DNA of 64,000 bases from NCBI RefSeq assembly GCF_023806085.1, contig NZ_JAMSLX010000003.1:1-64000 (forward strand), given 5' to 3'. The notes beneath the pieces were generated by a model, which was not told where the DNA came from, ran no database searches, and worked only from the letters and a program-made list of their open reading frames with translations. The DNA comes from Hephaestia sp. MAHUQ-44. Its GTDB lineage: Bacteria > Pseudomonadota > Alphaproteobacteria > Sphingomonadales > Sphingomonadaceae. Every line of letters begins with the position of its first letter. The first letter of the stretch is position 1. Positions 7,846 to 16,452 of this stretch are shown here, in pieces. Both the position numbers and the translations under genes were made by a program.

Positions 7846-9072
7846 ATGACCGATTATCAATCCGATCTCCTCCGCCTGCTCGCGACGCGCGGCTATATCC
7901 ACCAGATCACCGACGCCGCCGCGCTCGATGCGCTCGCGGCCAAATCGGTCGTGCCCGGCTATATCGGTTTCGATCCCACCGCGCCCTCGCTCCATGTCGG
8001 CAGCCTCGTCCAGATCATGCTGCTGCGGCGGCTCCAGCAGACCGGCCACAAGCCGATCGTGCTGATGGGCGGCGGCACCGGCAAGATCGGCGACCCCAGC
8101 TTCAAGGACGAGGCCCGCAAGCTGCTCGCCGAAGACGGCATCAAGGCGAATGTCGCCTCGATCAAGCGCATTTTCGAACGCTTCCTGACCTTTGGCGACG
8201 GGCCGTCGGACGCGGTGATGCTCGACAATGCCGAATGGCTCGACGCGCTCGAATACATCCCCTTCCTGCGCGAGGTCGGCCAGCATTTCTCGGTCAACCG
8301 GATGCTCAGCTTCGATTCGGTCAAGCTGCGGCTCGATCGCGAGCAATCGCTGTCGTTCCTCGAATTCAACTACATGATCCTCCAGGCCTACGATTTCCGC
8401 GAGCTTGCGCAGCGCGCCGGGTGCCGCCTCCAGATGGGCGGATCGGATCAATGGGGAAATATCGTCAACGGCGTCGAGCTGGCGCGGCGGATGGACGGCA
8501 CCGAGGTGTTCGGCGTCACCACCCCGCTCATCACCACCGCCGACGGCGGCAAGATGGGCAAGACGATGGCCGGCGCGGTGTGGCTCCATGAAGACCAATT
8601 GCCGAGCTATGACTATTGGCAGTTCTGGCGGAATACCGACGATCGTGACGTCGGCCGCTTCCTGCGACTGTTCACCGATCTGCCGCTCGACGAGATCGCG
8701 CGGCTCGAGGTACTCGAAGGCGCCGAGATCAACGAGGCCAAGAAAGTGCTCGCCGACGCCGCGACGGCGATGTGCCGAGGCGCTGCGGCCGCTGCCGAGG
8801 CCGCCGCGACCGCACGCAAGACCTTCGAGGAAGGCGCCGCGGGCGACGCCTTGCCGCGCCATGCCGTGCCGGCCGGCGCGATCGGCGTGGTCGACGCGCT
8901 CGTCGCGCTCGGCTTCGCGGCATCGAAGGGCGAGGCGCGCCGCCTGATCAAGGGCGGCGGCGCGCGGATCGAGGGCGAGAAGGTGGCCGACGAAGCCGCG
9001 ACGATCACCATCGGCGACCAGCCGGTGCGGCTGTCGGCGGGCAAGAAGCACCACGGCTTGCTCACCCGTTGA
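7846..9072 (+). CDS. tyrS: Tyrosine--tRNA ligase
   Basis: A 408-residue class I synthetase charging tRNA-Tyr. The HIGH-type motif is LHVGS (His 50) within [17 protein letters not shown]. The KMSKS-type loop reads KMGKT (about residue 233). The tyrosine-binding QAYDF and GGSDQWGN motifs are present. The C-terminal S4-like RNA-binding domain covers about residues 345-408 ([13 protein letters not shown]). Length and order are those of bacterial TyrRS. Start at the ATG of MTDYQSDLL. Downstream lies a 9-bp hairpin at 9110-9132. Confidence 0.97.
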   Translation: MTDYQSDLLRLLATRGYIHQITDAAALDALAAKSVVPGYIGFDPTAPSLHVGSLVQIMLLRRLQQTGHKPIVLMGGGTGKIGDPSFKDEARKLLAEDGIKANVASIKRIFERFLTFGDGPSDAVMLDNAEWLDALEYIPFLREVGQHFSVNRMLSFDSVKLRLDREQSLSFLEFNYMILQAYDFRELAQRAGCRLQMGGSDQWGNIVNGVELARRMDGTEVFGVTTPLITTADGGKMGKTMAGAVWLHEDQLPSYDYWQFWRNTDDRDVGRFLRLFTDLPLDEIARLEVLEGAEINEAKKVLADAATAMCRGAAAAAEAAATARKTFEEGAAGDALPRHAVPAGAIGVVDALVALGFAASKGEARRLIKGGGARIEGEKVADEAATITIGDQPVRLSAGKKHHGLLTR

Positions 9073-9109
9073 GCGCTGGGTGAGAAAGCACGGCCGTGCG
9101 ATCGCCGAA

Positions 9110-9132
9110 GCCGCACCATGGTCTGGTGCGGC
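9110..9132 (+). terminator. Hairpin downstream of tyrS
   Basis: A perfect 9-bp stem GCCGCACCA/TGGTGCGGC closes a 5-base loop, beginning 37 bases after the tyrS stop codon. No T-tract follows, so intrinsic termination is only plausible. Confidence 0.45.
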
Positions 9133-9250
9133 AATCTCCAAACGCCAGCCGAGCGATCGCAAGCTTTTGTAAACCAGCTTCGTTGCGAGACCGTTCATTT
9201 CCCGCGCTTAGCCTCGATAGCGTTCACACGAACGGGGGAAGCGTAACACC

Positions 9251-9562
9251 ATGACGGCGGGCGCCCTTGCCTGGAAAGATGGCCGCGCGGTTGGCCGCGA
9301 CGAAGTCCATTACCGCGCGCGCGCCTTCGGCCCCGACGCGAAGCCGCTCAACCTGTTGATCGTCAACATTTCAGCGATGGGCCTGATGGCGCGCTGCGAT
9401 ACCGATTATGCCGTCGGCGAGCGGTTGCGGATCACGCTGCCGATCGTCGGCGTGGTCGTTGCCGAGATCCGCTGGGCGCTCGGCGGGCGGCTCGGCTGCC
9501 AGCTCGATTACCCGATCGCGCTCTCCGATTATTATGATCTGCTGGCGGTGATGGCGCGATAG
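9251..9562 (+). CDS. PilZ-like domain protein lacking the RxxxR motif
   Basis: A 103-residue stand-alone PilZ-type protein. The VNISAMGLMA strand provides the N/DxSxxG motif, and the flow VVVAEIRWALGGRLGCQL matches the PilZ barrel end. The N-terminal motif that should be RxxxR reads RDEVH, so the second arginine is missing. This makes high-affinity c-di-GMP binding doubtful. An excellent RBS (GGGGGAAG, 9233-9240) precedes the ATG. It is a single gene followed by cckA after 112 bases. Confidence 0.78.
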   Translation: MTAGALAWKDGRAVGRDEVHYRARAFGPDAKPLNLLIVNISAMGLMARCDTDYAVGERLRITLPIVGVVVAEIRWALGGRLGCQLDYPIALSDYYDLLAVMAR

Positions 9563-9674
9563 CGCTTGCGCCGCTTACGGGGGAGCGGCACCGGCCCGCT
9601 TCGTTTCGAGTCACCCGCAACGGACTATAGCTCCCAAATCATCGACGCCGCTTGACGGCTCCCGGCGCAATGCC

Positions 9675-12071
9675 ATGAAGGAGGCGATGGCCGCGCCTTC
9701 CCTCTCCCCGAGCAATCGCCTGTCGCCGGCGCGTGGTGCCGCGCTGATCGCCGGTGCGGTGGGCATCGCCGCGGCGGCGCTCATTCTGTGGATTCTCGGC
9801 GATATCATCGTCGCGACGGCCTTTCTTGCCACCGCGATCGTCGTGGGTGGCTTGCTGATCGTCGCGCGCCGGCTGCTCCCCAGCGCCGAGGCCGAGGTCG
9901 CGGTCGATTGGTCGCTGGCGCGCGCTTTGGCACAGGCCAGTTCCGACGCGATCGCGATCACCGATCGCGCCGGCCGGCTGGTGTGCGCCAACGATCGTTA
10001 CGAGACCTTGTTCGGCGGATTGCCCACGCCCCCCGGCCTGCCGATCAGCGACAATGAAGTCTCGCTCCTGGCCGCGGCGGGCCGGGTCGCGTGGCGTGAC
10101 GGATCGGGCACGGTAACGCGGCTCGTTTCCAACGGCACACCGCTCACCGCCGATATCGCCCGCGCAGGCGCGCTTGAAGATATGCTGATCTGGCGGTTCC
10201 ACGGCGCCGAGGGGCTCGATCTCGCCGGCAGCGTCGCGGGGCTGATCGCCGGCCCGACCGGCGATCGTCTGGCCGCGGCGGGTATTATGGTTGCTTTGGT
10301 TTCGGCCGAGGGGCGTATCCGCGCCGCCAACCGGGTGTTCCGCGCCCGTGCGCTGGGGCATGAGGAAGGTGCGGTTGCCGGGCGCGATTTCGCGCGCTTC
10401 CTGATTACCGACGCACAGGGCGCGGTCCGGTTCGAGCGCGAAGGCCTGGACGGCACGCCGGTGCGCGTGCTCCAGATCCCGTTCCTCCAGGGCGAGGGCG
10501 TGCCGATGCTGGTCGCGCTGATCGACGAAGAGGAAAGCGCCACCTCGGCGCTGGGCGTGGACGCCGCCGCAACGCTCGGCAGCCTGGTGGCGATGATGCC
10601 GTTCGGTACGGCACTGGTCGATCGCGACGGGCGTTTTCTCCAGATGAACGACGCCTTCGCGCGCGCTGCACACGTCGATAAGACTGCGCTGCCGGTCTAT
10701 CCCGGCGATCTCGTGGTGCGCGAGGACAAGGCGGTGCTCGCCGATGCGATCCGGCGTTTTGCCGGTGGCGCGGCGCGCGCGAGCGACCTGGCGGTACGGC
10801 TCAAGGACGATCCCGACGAACCCGTGGTGCTCTCGATCGCGGGCGCGCGCGGGCTCGGCGAGGCGGCGGTGCTGCTCAGCCTCAAGGACAATAGCGAGGA
10901 GGATCGCCTCAAGCGCGAAGTCGCACAGGCAACCAAGATGCAGGCGGTGGGGCAACTCGCGGGCGGCGTCGCGCACGATTTCAACAACATCCTGACCGCG
11001 ATCATCGGCCATTGCGATCTGATGCTGATGCGTCACGCCCCCGGCGACAGCGATTATGACGATATTCAGCAGGTCAAGGCGAACTCCAATCGCGCGGCCA
11101 GCCTGACGCGCCAATTGCTCGCCTTTTCGCGCCAGCAGACCTTGCGGCCGCAGGTGCTCCAGCTTCCCGACGTGATCTCCGAAGTTTCGAACCTGTTGAA
11201 GCGGCTGCTCGGCGAAACGGTGACGCTGACGGTGACGCATGGCCGCAATCTCGGCGCGGTGCGGGCCGATCCGGGCCAGCTCGAACAGGTCATCGTCAAC
11301 CTTGCGGTCAACGCGCGCGATGCGATGCTGGCCAAGAACCCGCTCGGGGGCGGTGCGCTCACCATCCAGACGCTCGCGGTGCGCGCGGCCGAAGTCCGCC
11401 GGATGGCCAACGACGTGCTACCGATCGCCGATTATACCGCGCTCAAGGTAAGCGACACTGGCGCTGGCATTCCTCCCGAACATCTCGGCAAGATTTTCGA
11501 GCCCTTCTTCACCACCAAGGAGACCGGCAAAGGCACCGGGCTGGGACTCTCGACCGTCTACGGCATCGTCAAGCAATCGGGCGGCTACATCTTCGCCGAT
11601 TCCACGCCCGGCAAGGGCGCGACCTTCTCGATCTATTTTCCCGTTCACGCCGCCGGCACCGCCGCTGCCGCGGTCGCCAAGCCCGAAAAGAAGGGCGATC
11701 TGTGGGGATCGGGCACCGTCCTGCTCGTCGAGGACGAAGACATGGTCCGCGCGGTCGCCGAGCGCGCACTGACGCGGCAGGGCTATACCGTCGTCACCGC
11801 CGAGAATGGCGAAGCCGCGCTCGATCGGCTGCACGAGGGCGAGCGCCCCGATCTGCTGGTATCCGATGTCGTGATGCCGCTGATGGACGGCCCGACGATG
11901 GTCCGCGCGGCACGCAAATTGTACCCCGATCTGCCGATCCTGTTCATGTCGGGCTATGCCGAGGAACAGCTCCGCCGCTCGATCGACATCGACAATGTCG
12001 CCTTCCTCGCCAAACCCTTTTCAGTCCAGCAACTTGCCGAAGCGGCACGCGATGCATTGGCCGAGAGATAG
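9675..12071 (+). CDS. cckA: Hybrid sensor histidine kinase CckA
   Basis: A 798-residue membrane hybrid kinase. Two N-terminal transmembrane helices (about residues 20-65) precede PAS-like regions (about 90-410), and the dimerisation/H-box is AGGVAHDFNNILTAIIGHC (His 434). The HATPase domain has N-box NLAVNARDAM, G1 DTGAGI and G2 GKGTGLGLSTVYG. A C-terminal receiver has phospho-acceptor Asp 731 in SDVVMP. This matches CckA, which through ChpT phosphorylates CtrA and CpdR and controls the alphaproteobacterial cell cycle. The HDFNN box and the receiver FMSGYAEEQLR segment are typical. ChpT and CtrA are not in the window. Confidence 0.93.
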   Translation: MKEAMAAPSLSPSNRLSPARGAALIAGAVGIAAAALILWILGDIIVATAFLATAIVVGGLLIVARRLLPSAEAEVAVDWSLARALAQASSDAIAITDRAGRLVCANDRYETLFGGLPTPPGLPISDNEVSLLAAAGRVAWRDGSGTVTRLVSNGTPLTADIARAGALEDMLIWRFHGAEGLDLAGSVAGLIAGPTGDRLAAAGIMVALVSAEGRIRAANRVFRARALGHEEGAVAGRDFARFLITDAQGAVRFEREGLDGTPVRVLQIPFLQGEGVPMLVALIDEEESATSALGVDAAATLGSLVAMMPFGTALVDRDGRFLQMNDAFARAAHVDKTALPVYPGDLVVREDKAVLADAIRRFAGGAARASDLAVRLKDDPDEPVVLSIAGARGLGEAAVLLSLKDNSEEDRLKREVAQATKMQAVGQLAGGVAHDFNNILTAIIGHCDLMLMRHAPGDSDYDDIQQVKANSNRAASLTRQLLAFSRQQTLRPQVLQLPDVISEVSNLLKRLLGETVTLTVTHGRNLGAVRADPGQLEQVIVNLAVNARDAMLAKNPLGGGALTIQTLAVRAAEVRRMANDVLPIADYTALKVSDTGAGIPPEHLGKIFEPFFTTKETGKGTGLGLSTVYGIVKQSGGYIFADSTPGKGATFSIYFPVHAAGTAAAAVAKPEKKGDLWGSGTVLLVEDEDMVRAVAERALTRQGYTVVTAENGEAALDRLHEGERPDLLVSDVVMPLMDGPTMVRAARKLYPDLPILFMSGYAEEQLRRSIDIDNVAFLAKPFSVQQLAEAARDALAER

Positions 12072-12110
12072 GTCTGGCGACCCGCTCGGCCCACCGCTAA
12101 GGCAACACGG

Positions 12111-12461
12111 ATGAGCGACCGCCGTCACATCCTGATCGTCGAGGACGAACCGCTGATCGCGATGATGCTCGAGGATTTCCTCGACGCGCTCGATCATGAG
12201 GCGACAGCGACGGTCGATACGGTCGCCGAGGCGCTGGAGAAGATCACCGCGGGCGGGATCGACGGCGCGATCCTCGACATCAATCTGCGCGGTGGCGAGC
12301 AATGCTGGCCGATCGCCGACGCGCTGGCCGCCGCCGGGATCGGCTTCGTCCTCGCCAGCGGCGGCAGCGCCGACTCGATCGTCGAGGCCCATCGCAACCG
12401 CCCGCTGTTGAGCAAGCCCTTCACGATGGCCGCGGTCTCCAAGGCGCTCGCTGCGCTCTGA
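12111..12461 (+). CDS. Single-domain response regulator receiver protein
   Basis: A 116-residue stand-alone receiver domain. The acidic pocket is EDE at residues 11-13, the phosphoacceptor is Asp 56 (AILDINL) and the conserved Lys is in LLSKPF. The Thr/Ser switch is in VLASGG. No output domain exists, so it works by protein contact or as a phosphate shuttle. It starts 39 bases after cckA on the same strand and may be co-transcribed, but an interaction with CckA is only inferred. Confidence 0.88.
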   Translation: MSDRRHILIVEDEPLIAMMLEDFLDALDHEATATVDTVAEALEKITAGGIDGAILDINLRGGEQCWPIADALAAAGIGFVLASGGSADSIVEAHRNRPLLSKPFTMAAVSKALAAL

Positions 12462-12473
12462 CGCGCGGCAGAC

Positions 12474-12553
<80 letters not shown>

Positions 12554-12643
12554 ACGGGCTGCGCTTTGCCCGCTCTCGGGCGGCCGCGCAACCATTGGTA
12601 AGCTGAAATGAGCCGGCCCCGGAAACCGGCAGGTCCGGGAGCC

Positions 12644-12778
12644 TCAGTTTTTGACGTCGTTCGCCGTCTTGGCGACCGTGCTGCCCACCGAGGACACGTC
12701 CTTGCCGACGCCCTCGATCGTGTTGCAACCCGCCGCCAGCAAGGCGCCCGTCAGGGCCAGAACGGTCAAGGCGCGCAT
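12644..12778 (-). CDS. Entericidin A/B family small lipoprotein
   Basis: A 44-residue protein: a signal helix starting MRALTVLALTGALLAAGC with the lipobox LAAGC, then NTIEGVGKDVSSVG and a short polar tail. This is the entericidin signature (CNTxxGxGxD). Entericidins are small envelope lipoproteins, in enterics linked to stationary-phase toxin-antidote behaviour. Only a single copy is present here. The ATG at 12778 is preferred over one at 12784 because GAGGG lies 7 bases before it. It lies between two tRNA genes on the same strand. Confidence 0.88.
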   Translation of the reverse strand: MRALTVLALTGALLAAGCNTIEGVGKDVSSVGSTVAKTANDVKN

Positions 12779-12865
12779 CGTCATCCCTCACTCAACATAT
12801 CGATCGCCCCCATCTAGCGCCGCCATCCGCAAGCGCAAGGCCGGCAGGGCCGCTGGATCGACGCG

Positions 12866-12942
12866 TGGTGGGCCCGGCAGGACTCGAACCCGCAACCTAG
12901 CCGTTATGAGCGGCCAGCTCTAACCAATTGAGCTACGGGCCC
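12866..12942 (-). tRNA. tRNA with CAT anticodon (Met or Ile2), CCA encoded
   Basis: A cloverleaf on the minus strand: acceptor GGGCCCG/CGGGCCC, D-arm GCTCAATTGGTTAGAGC, anticodon loop CTCATAA, T-loop GTTCGAGTC, and an encoded CCA (12866-12868). It is not an initiator, because position 1 pairs with 72. A CAT anticodon can be elongator Met or, if the wobble C is lysidine-modified, Ile2. The sequence alone does not decide; I lean to Ile2 or elongator Met equally. Confidence 0.9.
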
Positions 12943-12957
12943 CACCGAGCGCCGGCG

Positions 12958-14010
12958 TTAAGCAACCGGTGGCGCGCTTGCAAGCACGGACGCAGGCGTG
13001 GGCGCACCCGTCGCATCGGCCGCCGCGATGAGCGCTTCGGCAGCGATCGGCGTGGCCCCCAGCCGGTCGAGCAGATCGAGCACCCGATCCCACCAGCCAT
13101 GGAAGGCGGCAAGATCCGCCGCATCGCGCACATAAGGCGTGTGGCCCGGCACCAGCGAGGGCGAGTGGAAGGCGAAATTGAGCACGCGTACCCCCTCCCC
13201 CAATGCCACGCGGATCGCCTCGAGCGCGTCGGCGACAGGCATGTCCTCGGGCGTCAGCGCCACGCGCGCGAGCACGCCGAGCCGCGCGGCGACACCCCGG
13301 CCGCGCGGGATCGTCCCCAATCGGCGATAAAGCCCCTCCCCACCGCGCCTGCCGATCCCGGTAAAGACCGTGGTCAGTGGCAGTTCGATCACGCCACGCG
13401 CCGCATCGAGCCAGAATGCCTCGTTGCCGACCGCGCCGAAATCGGGCCCGCCGTCACCGCGATAATCGTAGCGCGAGCGCATCGAGCTATCGAGCCGGTA
13501 CCCGCGCTCGGCAAGCAGCGCCGCCGTCGCCGGGCCGATGCCATAGCGCCCCGCGCGATACACCAGCGGCCGCGTGCCGAACGCGGTGGTGATCGCGGCC
13601 GTGAGGATGTCGAGCTTGGCCGCCTCGATCGCGACCGGCAGATTGCCGGGATAGCTGTTGGCAGGGGTCAGTGCCTCGTCGAACGGCGGGTTGACCCAGG
13701 GGTGAAGCTGCGTCCCGATCGTGGCGCCGCCTTCGGCCACGATGCCGCGCAATATCTCGATCGCGCGCGCGCTGGTCGCAACCGGGTGATCGATCAGATA
13801 GGCCACCGGGATGGCGCGGTCGGCGAAGCGGCGGTGGCGATCGGGAAGTGCGGTGATCGCCGTCGTCGCGCGCGCGTCACGCGATAGTGGCGCGCGCCAG
13901 TCGAATTCTTCCTCGGTATCGACGAACAGCGTGAAGCGCGTGCCGAAATCATCGGGCCACGCGATCCGCGCGGCGTGCTCCGCCTGCCCCGCGGCCGCGT
14001 CGCCGCTCAA
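12958..14010 (-). CDS. Polysaccharide deacetylase (NodB-like) family protein
   Basis: A 350-residue protein with a NodB-type carbohydrate esterase layout. An early DTEEEFDW provides the catalytic/metal Asp region. TQLHPWVNPPF carries the His of the metal site and YRAGRYGIGP the downstream arginine motif. No signal peptide is seen, so the substrate (a capsular or exopolysaccharide intermediate) is unknown. The start is a TTG at 14010 whose TGA overlaps the stop of the upstream kinase gene (TTGA), implying translational coupling and a shared operon. A link between the kinase and glycan modification is inferred from context only. Confidence 0.75.
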   Translation of the reverse strand: MSGDAAAGQAEHAARIAWPDDFGTRFTLFVDTEEEFDWRAPLSRDARATTAITALPDRHRRFADRAIPVAYLIDHPVATSARAIEILRGIVAEGGATIGTQLHPWVNPPFDEALTPANSYPGNLPVAIEAAKLDILTAAITTAFGTRPLVYRAGRYGIGPATAALLAERGYRLDSSMRSRYDYRGDGGPDFGAVGNEAFWLDAARGVIELPLTTVFTGIGRRGGEGLYRRLGTIPRGRGVAARLGVLARVALTPEDMPVADALEAIRVALGEGVRVLNFAFHSPSLVPGHTPYVRDAADLAAFHGWWDRVLDLLDRLGATPIAAEALIAAADATGAPTPASVLASAPPVA

Positions 14011-15818
14011 TGGTTAGATACCCGCCCCACATCGTCGGTTCGAGCCGCGGGCAGGCGCAAAGTCAAGCGCTCGGCGCCGATCGTCAGCCTGCCCCCCAGT
14101 TCTGCCGCGAGGTTGCGCGCAAGCCGCAGCGCGAAGCCGGTGCCGAGCAGCGGCGCCCCTTCGAGCGTGGCTTCCTGTTCGGCGTCGATCGCGAGCAGCG
14201 CCTCGCCCGAATAACCGGTAAGGCCATGCGGCCGATCGATCACGACCACGATCTGCCCATCATCCTGATGCGCATCGATGCAGATCCGCTCGTCGCGCGC
14301 GCCCGCGGCAACCAGCGCGGCGAGCAACCGGCCGACCAGCCGTTCGAGCGCAAGCGCATCGCCGAGGACCGAGAGGTCGGGCATGTCGGCGGCGAGATCG
14401 AGTGTGGTCCCGCGCAATTCGGCGAGTGGCGCCAGATCGGCCGCGACGGTTTTCAGCAACTGCGGCAGCGCCACCGTCGCGGGGCGGAGATCGAGCGCCT
14501 GCCCTTCGATCCGCGCCGCGGTGTCGAGATCCTCGATCGCGAGCAACAGATCGCGCGCCTGCCGCCGTATCGCCCCCGCGCGCGCGCGATACGGATCGGC
14601 GATCGGGCCAAGCATCTCGGTCTCGATCATCTCGGCGAAACCGGCGATCGCATTGGTCGGGGTGCGCAGTTCATGCACAAGCTGACGCAGCGAATCGGGC
14701 ACGGCCCCCGTGGTGCGCGGCCCGGCGCTTTCGTCGGCGCGCGGCCGCCGGGCGGTTCCCCGATAGCCCGCGAACCGCCCTGTCAGCGGCTCGAAGATCG
14801 GAATCGCCGAAATCCGCCATGCGCCGCCGGCACGGCTATTGCCCTCGATCACCAGTCGCGCATCGCTGAACGAGGCGCGGCGGCGGAAGGCGCCCGCCGC
14901 GATGCCATCGACCTGAGAACCCGCCGTCGCCCCGTGGAGCAACGACAGGCCGATGATCGGCGCGCGCTCGACTCCCGATACCCAGCGCACCATGCCGCTT
15001 TCGTCGGCTTCGAAATCGAACGCGGCGAGCGGCGTCGACACCGTTTCGTCGGCCACCCCAGTTTCGGCATCGCGCGCCTGTTCGCGGCGCCGCTGAAAGG
15101 CATCGATCCGGGCCACCAGTTCGGCGATCTGGAACGCGCCCTCAGGCTCGGCGGCGGGCGTCTCGCTCGTCTGGCGCTGGCGCAACGCTTCGGCCACCAC
15201 GGGCAACGCCATCGCCGCGGTGCCAAGCGATACGAACGACGACGATGACGGCGGCATGTGCGGCGGTTTCGCCGCGGGCGTGTCGACGTCTTCACTGGCC
15301 TGCGGCGCGGCATCGGGTTGCGGCACCTGCTCGGCTGCTGCCACGGCCTCCTCGTCGGCCGACAGCACGAAATCGACGCTGCCGAAACTTTCGAGCGCGC
15401 GCACGACCCCGCCGCCGAGATCGCGCCGGTGCCGCAGCAGCGCCCGTCCCGTCGGCGACAGCGCCGGCAGCACCGCGATCCATTCGGCTTCGGAAAGTTG
15501 CGCAGACCGGAGCAACGGCGCCACCACCGCGGCATCGTCAGCAGCGAAAAACCGGACGAGCGCCGCCGGCGGCGCCCCATGCGCGATCGCGCGGGCGCTC
15601 GCCGTTCGCACCGCGATCGGCACCGCGTCGCGCATCCCCGCGAGTCGCGCCAGGGCCTGTTCGTTCGCAAGCGCGCGGCGACGTCCGATCAGGTCGACGA
15701 GCTGGCGCCAGGCCGATTCGATCCCGAACGGGGTCGACATGTCGGCGGAAAGCACTGTGTCGAGGCTGTCATCGAAGCGCAAAACGAAATCCCCGGGCGA
15801 CGCGCACCGGCACGTCAT
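14007..15818 (-). CDS. Sensor histidine kinase with HEAT/DUF2336-like head and eroded ATP site
   Basis: A 603-residue soluble protein. The N-terminal 150 residues are an Ala/Leu-rich helical-repeat region similar in style to DUF2336. A Ser/Pro-rich linker, a PAS-like part (about 265-365) and an intact H-box follow (VHELRTPTNAI, His 382). The C-terminal HATPase domain is degenerate. The N-box position reads GRLLAALVAAG without Asn, and the G1 motif reads DRPHG instead of DxGxG, while GTGFALRLARNL resembles G2. Start at ATG 15818 because AGGAAGGG precedes it; ATG 15740 is an alternative. Coupled to the deacetylase gene. Divergent from an Lrp regulator. Confidence 0.78.
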   Translation of the reverse strand: MTCRCASPGDFVLRFDDSLDTVLSADMSTPFGIESAWRQLVDLIGRRRALANEQALARLAGMRDAVPIAVRTASARAIAHGAPPAALVRFFAADDAAVVAPLLRSAQLSEAEWIAVLPALSPTGRALLRHRRDLGGGVVRALESFGSVDFVLSADEEAVAAAEQVPQPDAAPQASEDVDTPAAKPPHMPPSSSSFVSLGTAAMALPVVAEALRQRQTSETPAAEPEGAFQIAELVARIDAFQRRREQARDAETGVADETVSTPLAAFDFEADESGMVRWVSGVERAPIIGLSLLHGATAGSQVDGIAAGAFRRRASFSDARLVIEGNSRAGGAWRISAIPIFEPLTGRFAGYRGTARRPRADESAGPRTTGAVPDSLRQLVHELRTPTNAIAGFAEMIETEMLGPIADPYRARAGAIRRQARDLLLAIEDLDTAARIEGQALDLRPATVALPQLLKTVAADLAPLAELRGTTLDLAADMPDLSVLGDALALERLVGRLLAALVAAGARDERICIDAHQDDGQIVVVIDRPHGLTGYSGEALLAIDAEQEATLEGAPLLGTGFALRLARNLAAELGGRLTIGAERLTLRLPAARTDDVGRVSNH

Positions 15819-15962
15819 CGCCCTTCCTACCGTGTTGGCGTCGGTATCGAAACCTCTCAAATCGTGTCGTCGCATTGTGGGACAATTGCGTTCGCTCGCA
15901 ATTATCTTATGCTGACGGCTAGATTGCCGATCGGAAAGGTCGGTGCAAAGGGGAGCGTGCGA

Positions 15963-16430
15963 ATGGCTTTCGACCGGATCGACCGGCAAATACTCGGGCT
16001 GCTCCAGGACGACGGTCGGATGACCAATGTCGATCTCGCCGAACGCGTCGGCCTGACCGCGCCGCCGTGCCTGCGCCGGGTACGCGCGCTTGAGGAAGCG
16101 GGTGCGATCAAGGGCTATCACGCCGAACTCGATCCGCCCGCCTTGGGCTATCCGATCACCGTGTTTGCGATGGTCAGCCTGAGAAGCCAGGCTGAACACG
16201 ATCTCGCCGAGTTCGAGGAGCATATGGCGGGCATTCCCGAGGTCCGCGAATGCCATATGCTCAACGGCGAGATCGACTTCATTCTCAAGATCGTCGCCAC
16301 CGACCTCAAGGCGTTTCAGGAAATCCTGACCACGCACCTGACGCCGGCGCCCAACGTCGCCAGCGTCAAGACCTCGCTGACGATCCGGACGTCGAAGCTG
16401 AAACCGGGCATCCCCGTGTCGTCGGGCTGA
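15963..16430 (+). CDS. Lrp/AsnC family transcriptional regulator
   Basis: A 155-residue regulator. An N-terminal winged HTH (DRQILGLLQDDGR-MTNVDLAERVGLT-CLRRVRALEEAG) is followed by the RAM/ligand-binding domain with typical FAMVSLRSQAEHDLAEFE and EVRECHMLNGEIDFILK blocks. Members are feast/famine regulators that sense amino acids and often repress their own promoter. GGGGAG (15950-15955) gives a good RBS for ATG 15963. It is divergent from the kinase at 14007-15818 across a 144-base gap, so control of that promoter is possible. Confidence 0.93.
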   Translation: MAFDRIDRQILGLLQDDGRMTNVDLAERVGLTAPPCLRRVRALEEAGAIKGYHAELDPPALGYPITVFAMVSLRSQAEHDLAEFEEHMAGIPEVRECHMLNGEIDFILKIVATDLKAFQEILTTHLTPAPNVASVKTSLTIRTSKLKPGIPVSSG

Positions 16431-16440
16431 CGACACGGGG
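16412..16440. terminator. Perfect 12-bp hairpin overlapping the Lrp stop codon
   Basis: CCCCGTGTCGTC (16412-16423) pairs exactly with GACGACACGGGG (16429-16440) around the loop GGGCT. The TGA stop of the Lrp gene (16428-16430) spans the loop/stem edge. It lies between convergent genes and could end transcription from both sides. No T-tract is present. Confidence 0.55.
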
Positions 16441-16452
16441 AGAGACGTCCGC

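Noticed and set aside
15819-16436. Open frame extending the 14007 kinase upstream on the minus strand
   Set aside because: It runs antisense to the Lrp/AsnC gene and has no domain content. The RBS AGGAAGGG points to 15818.
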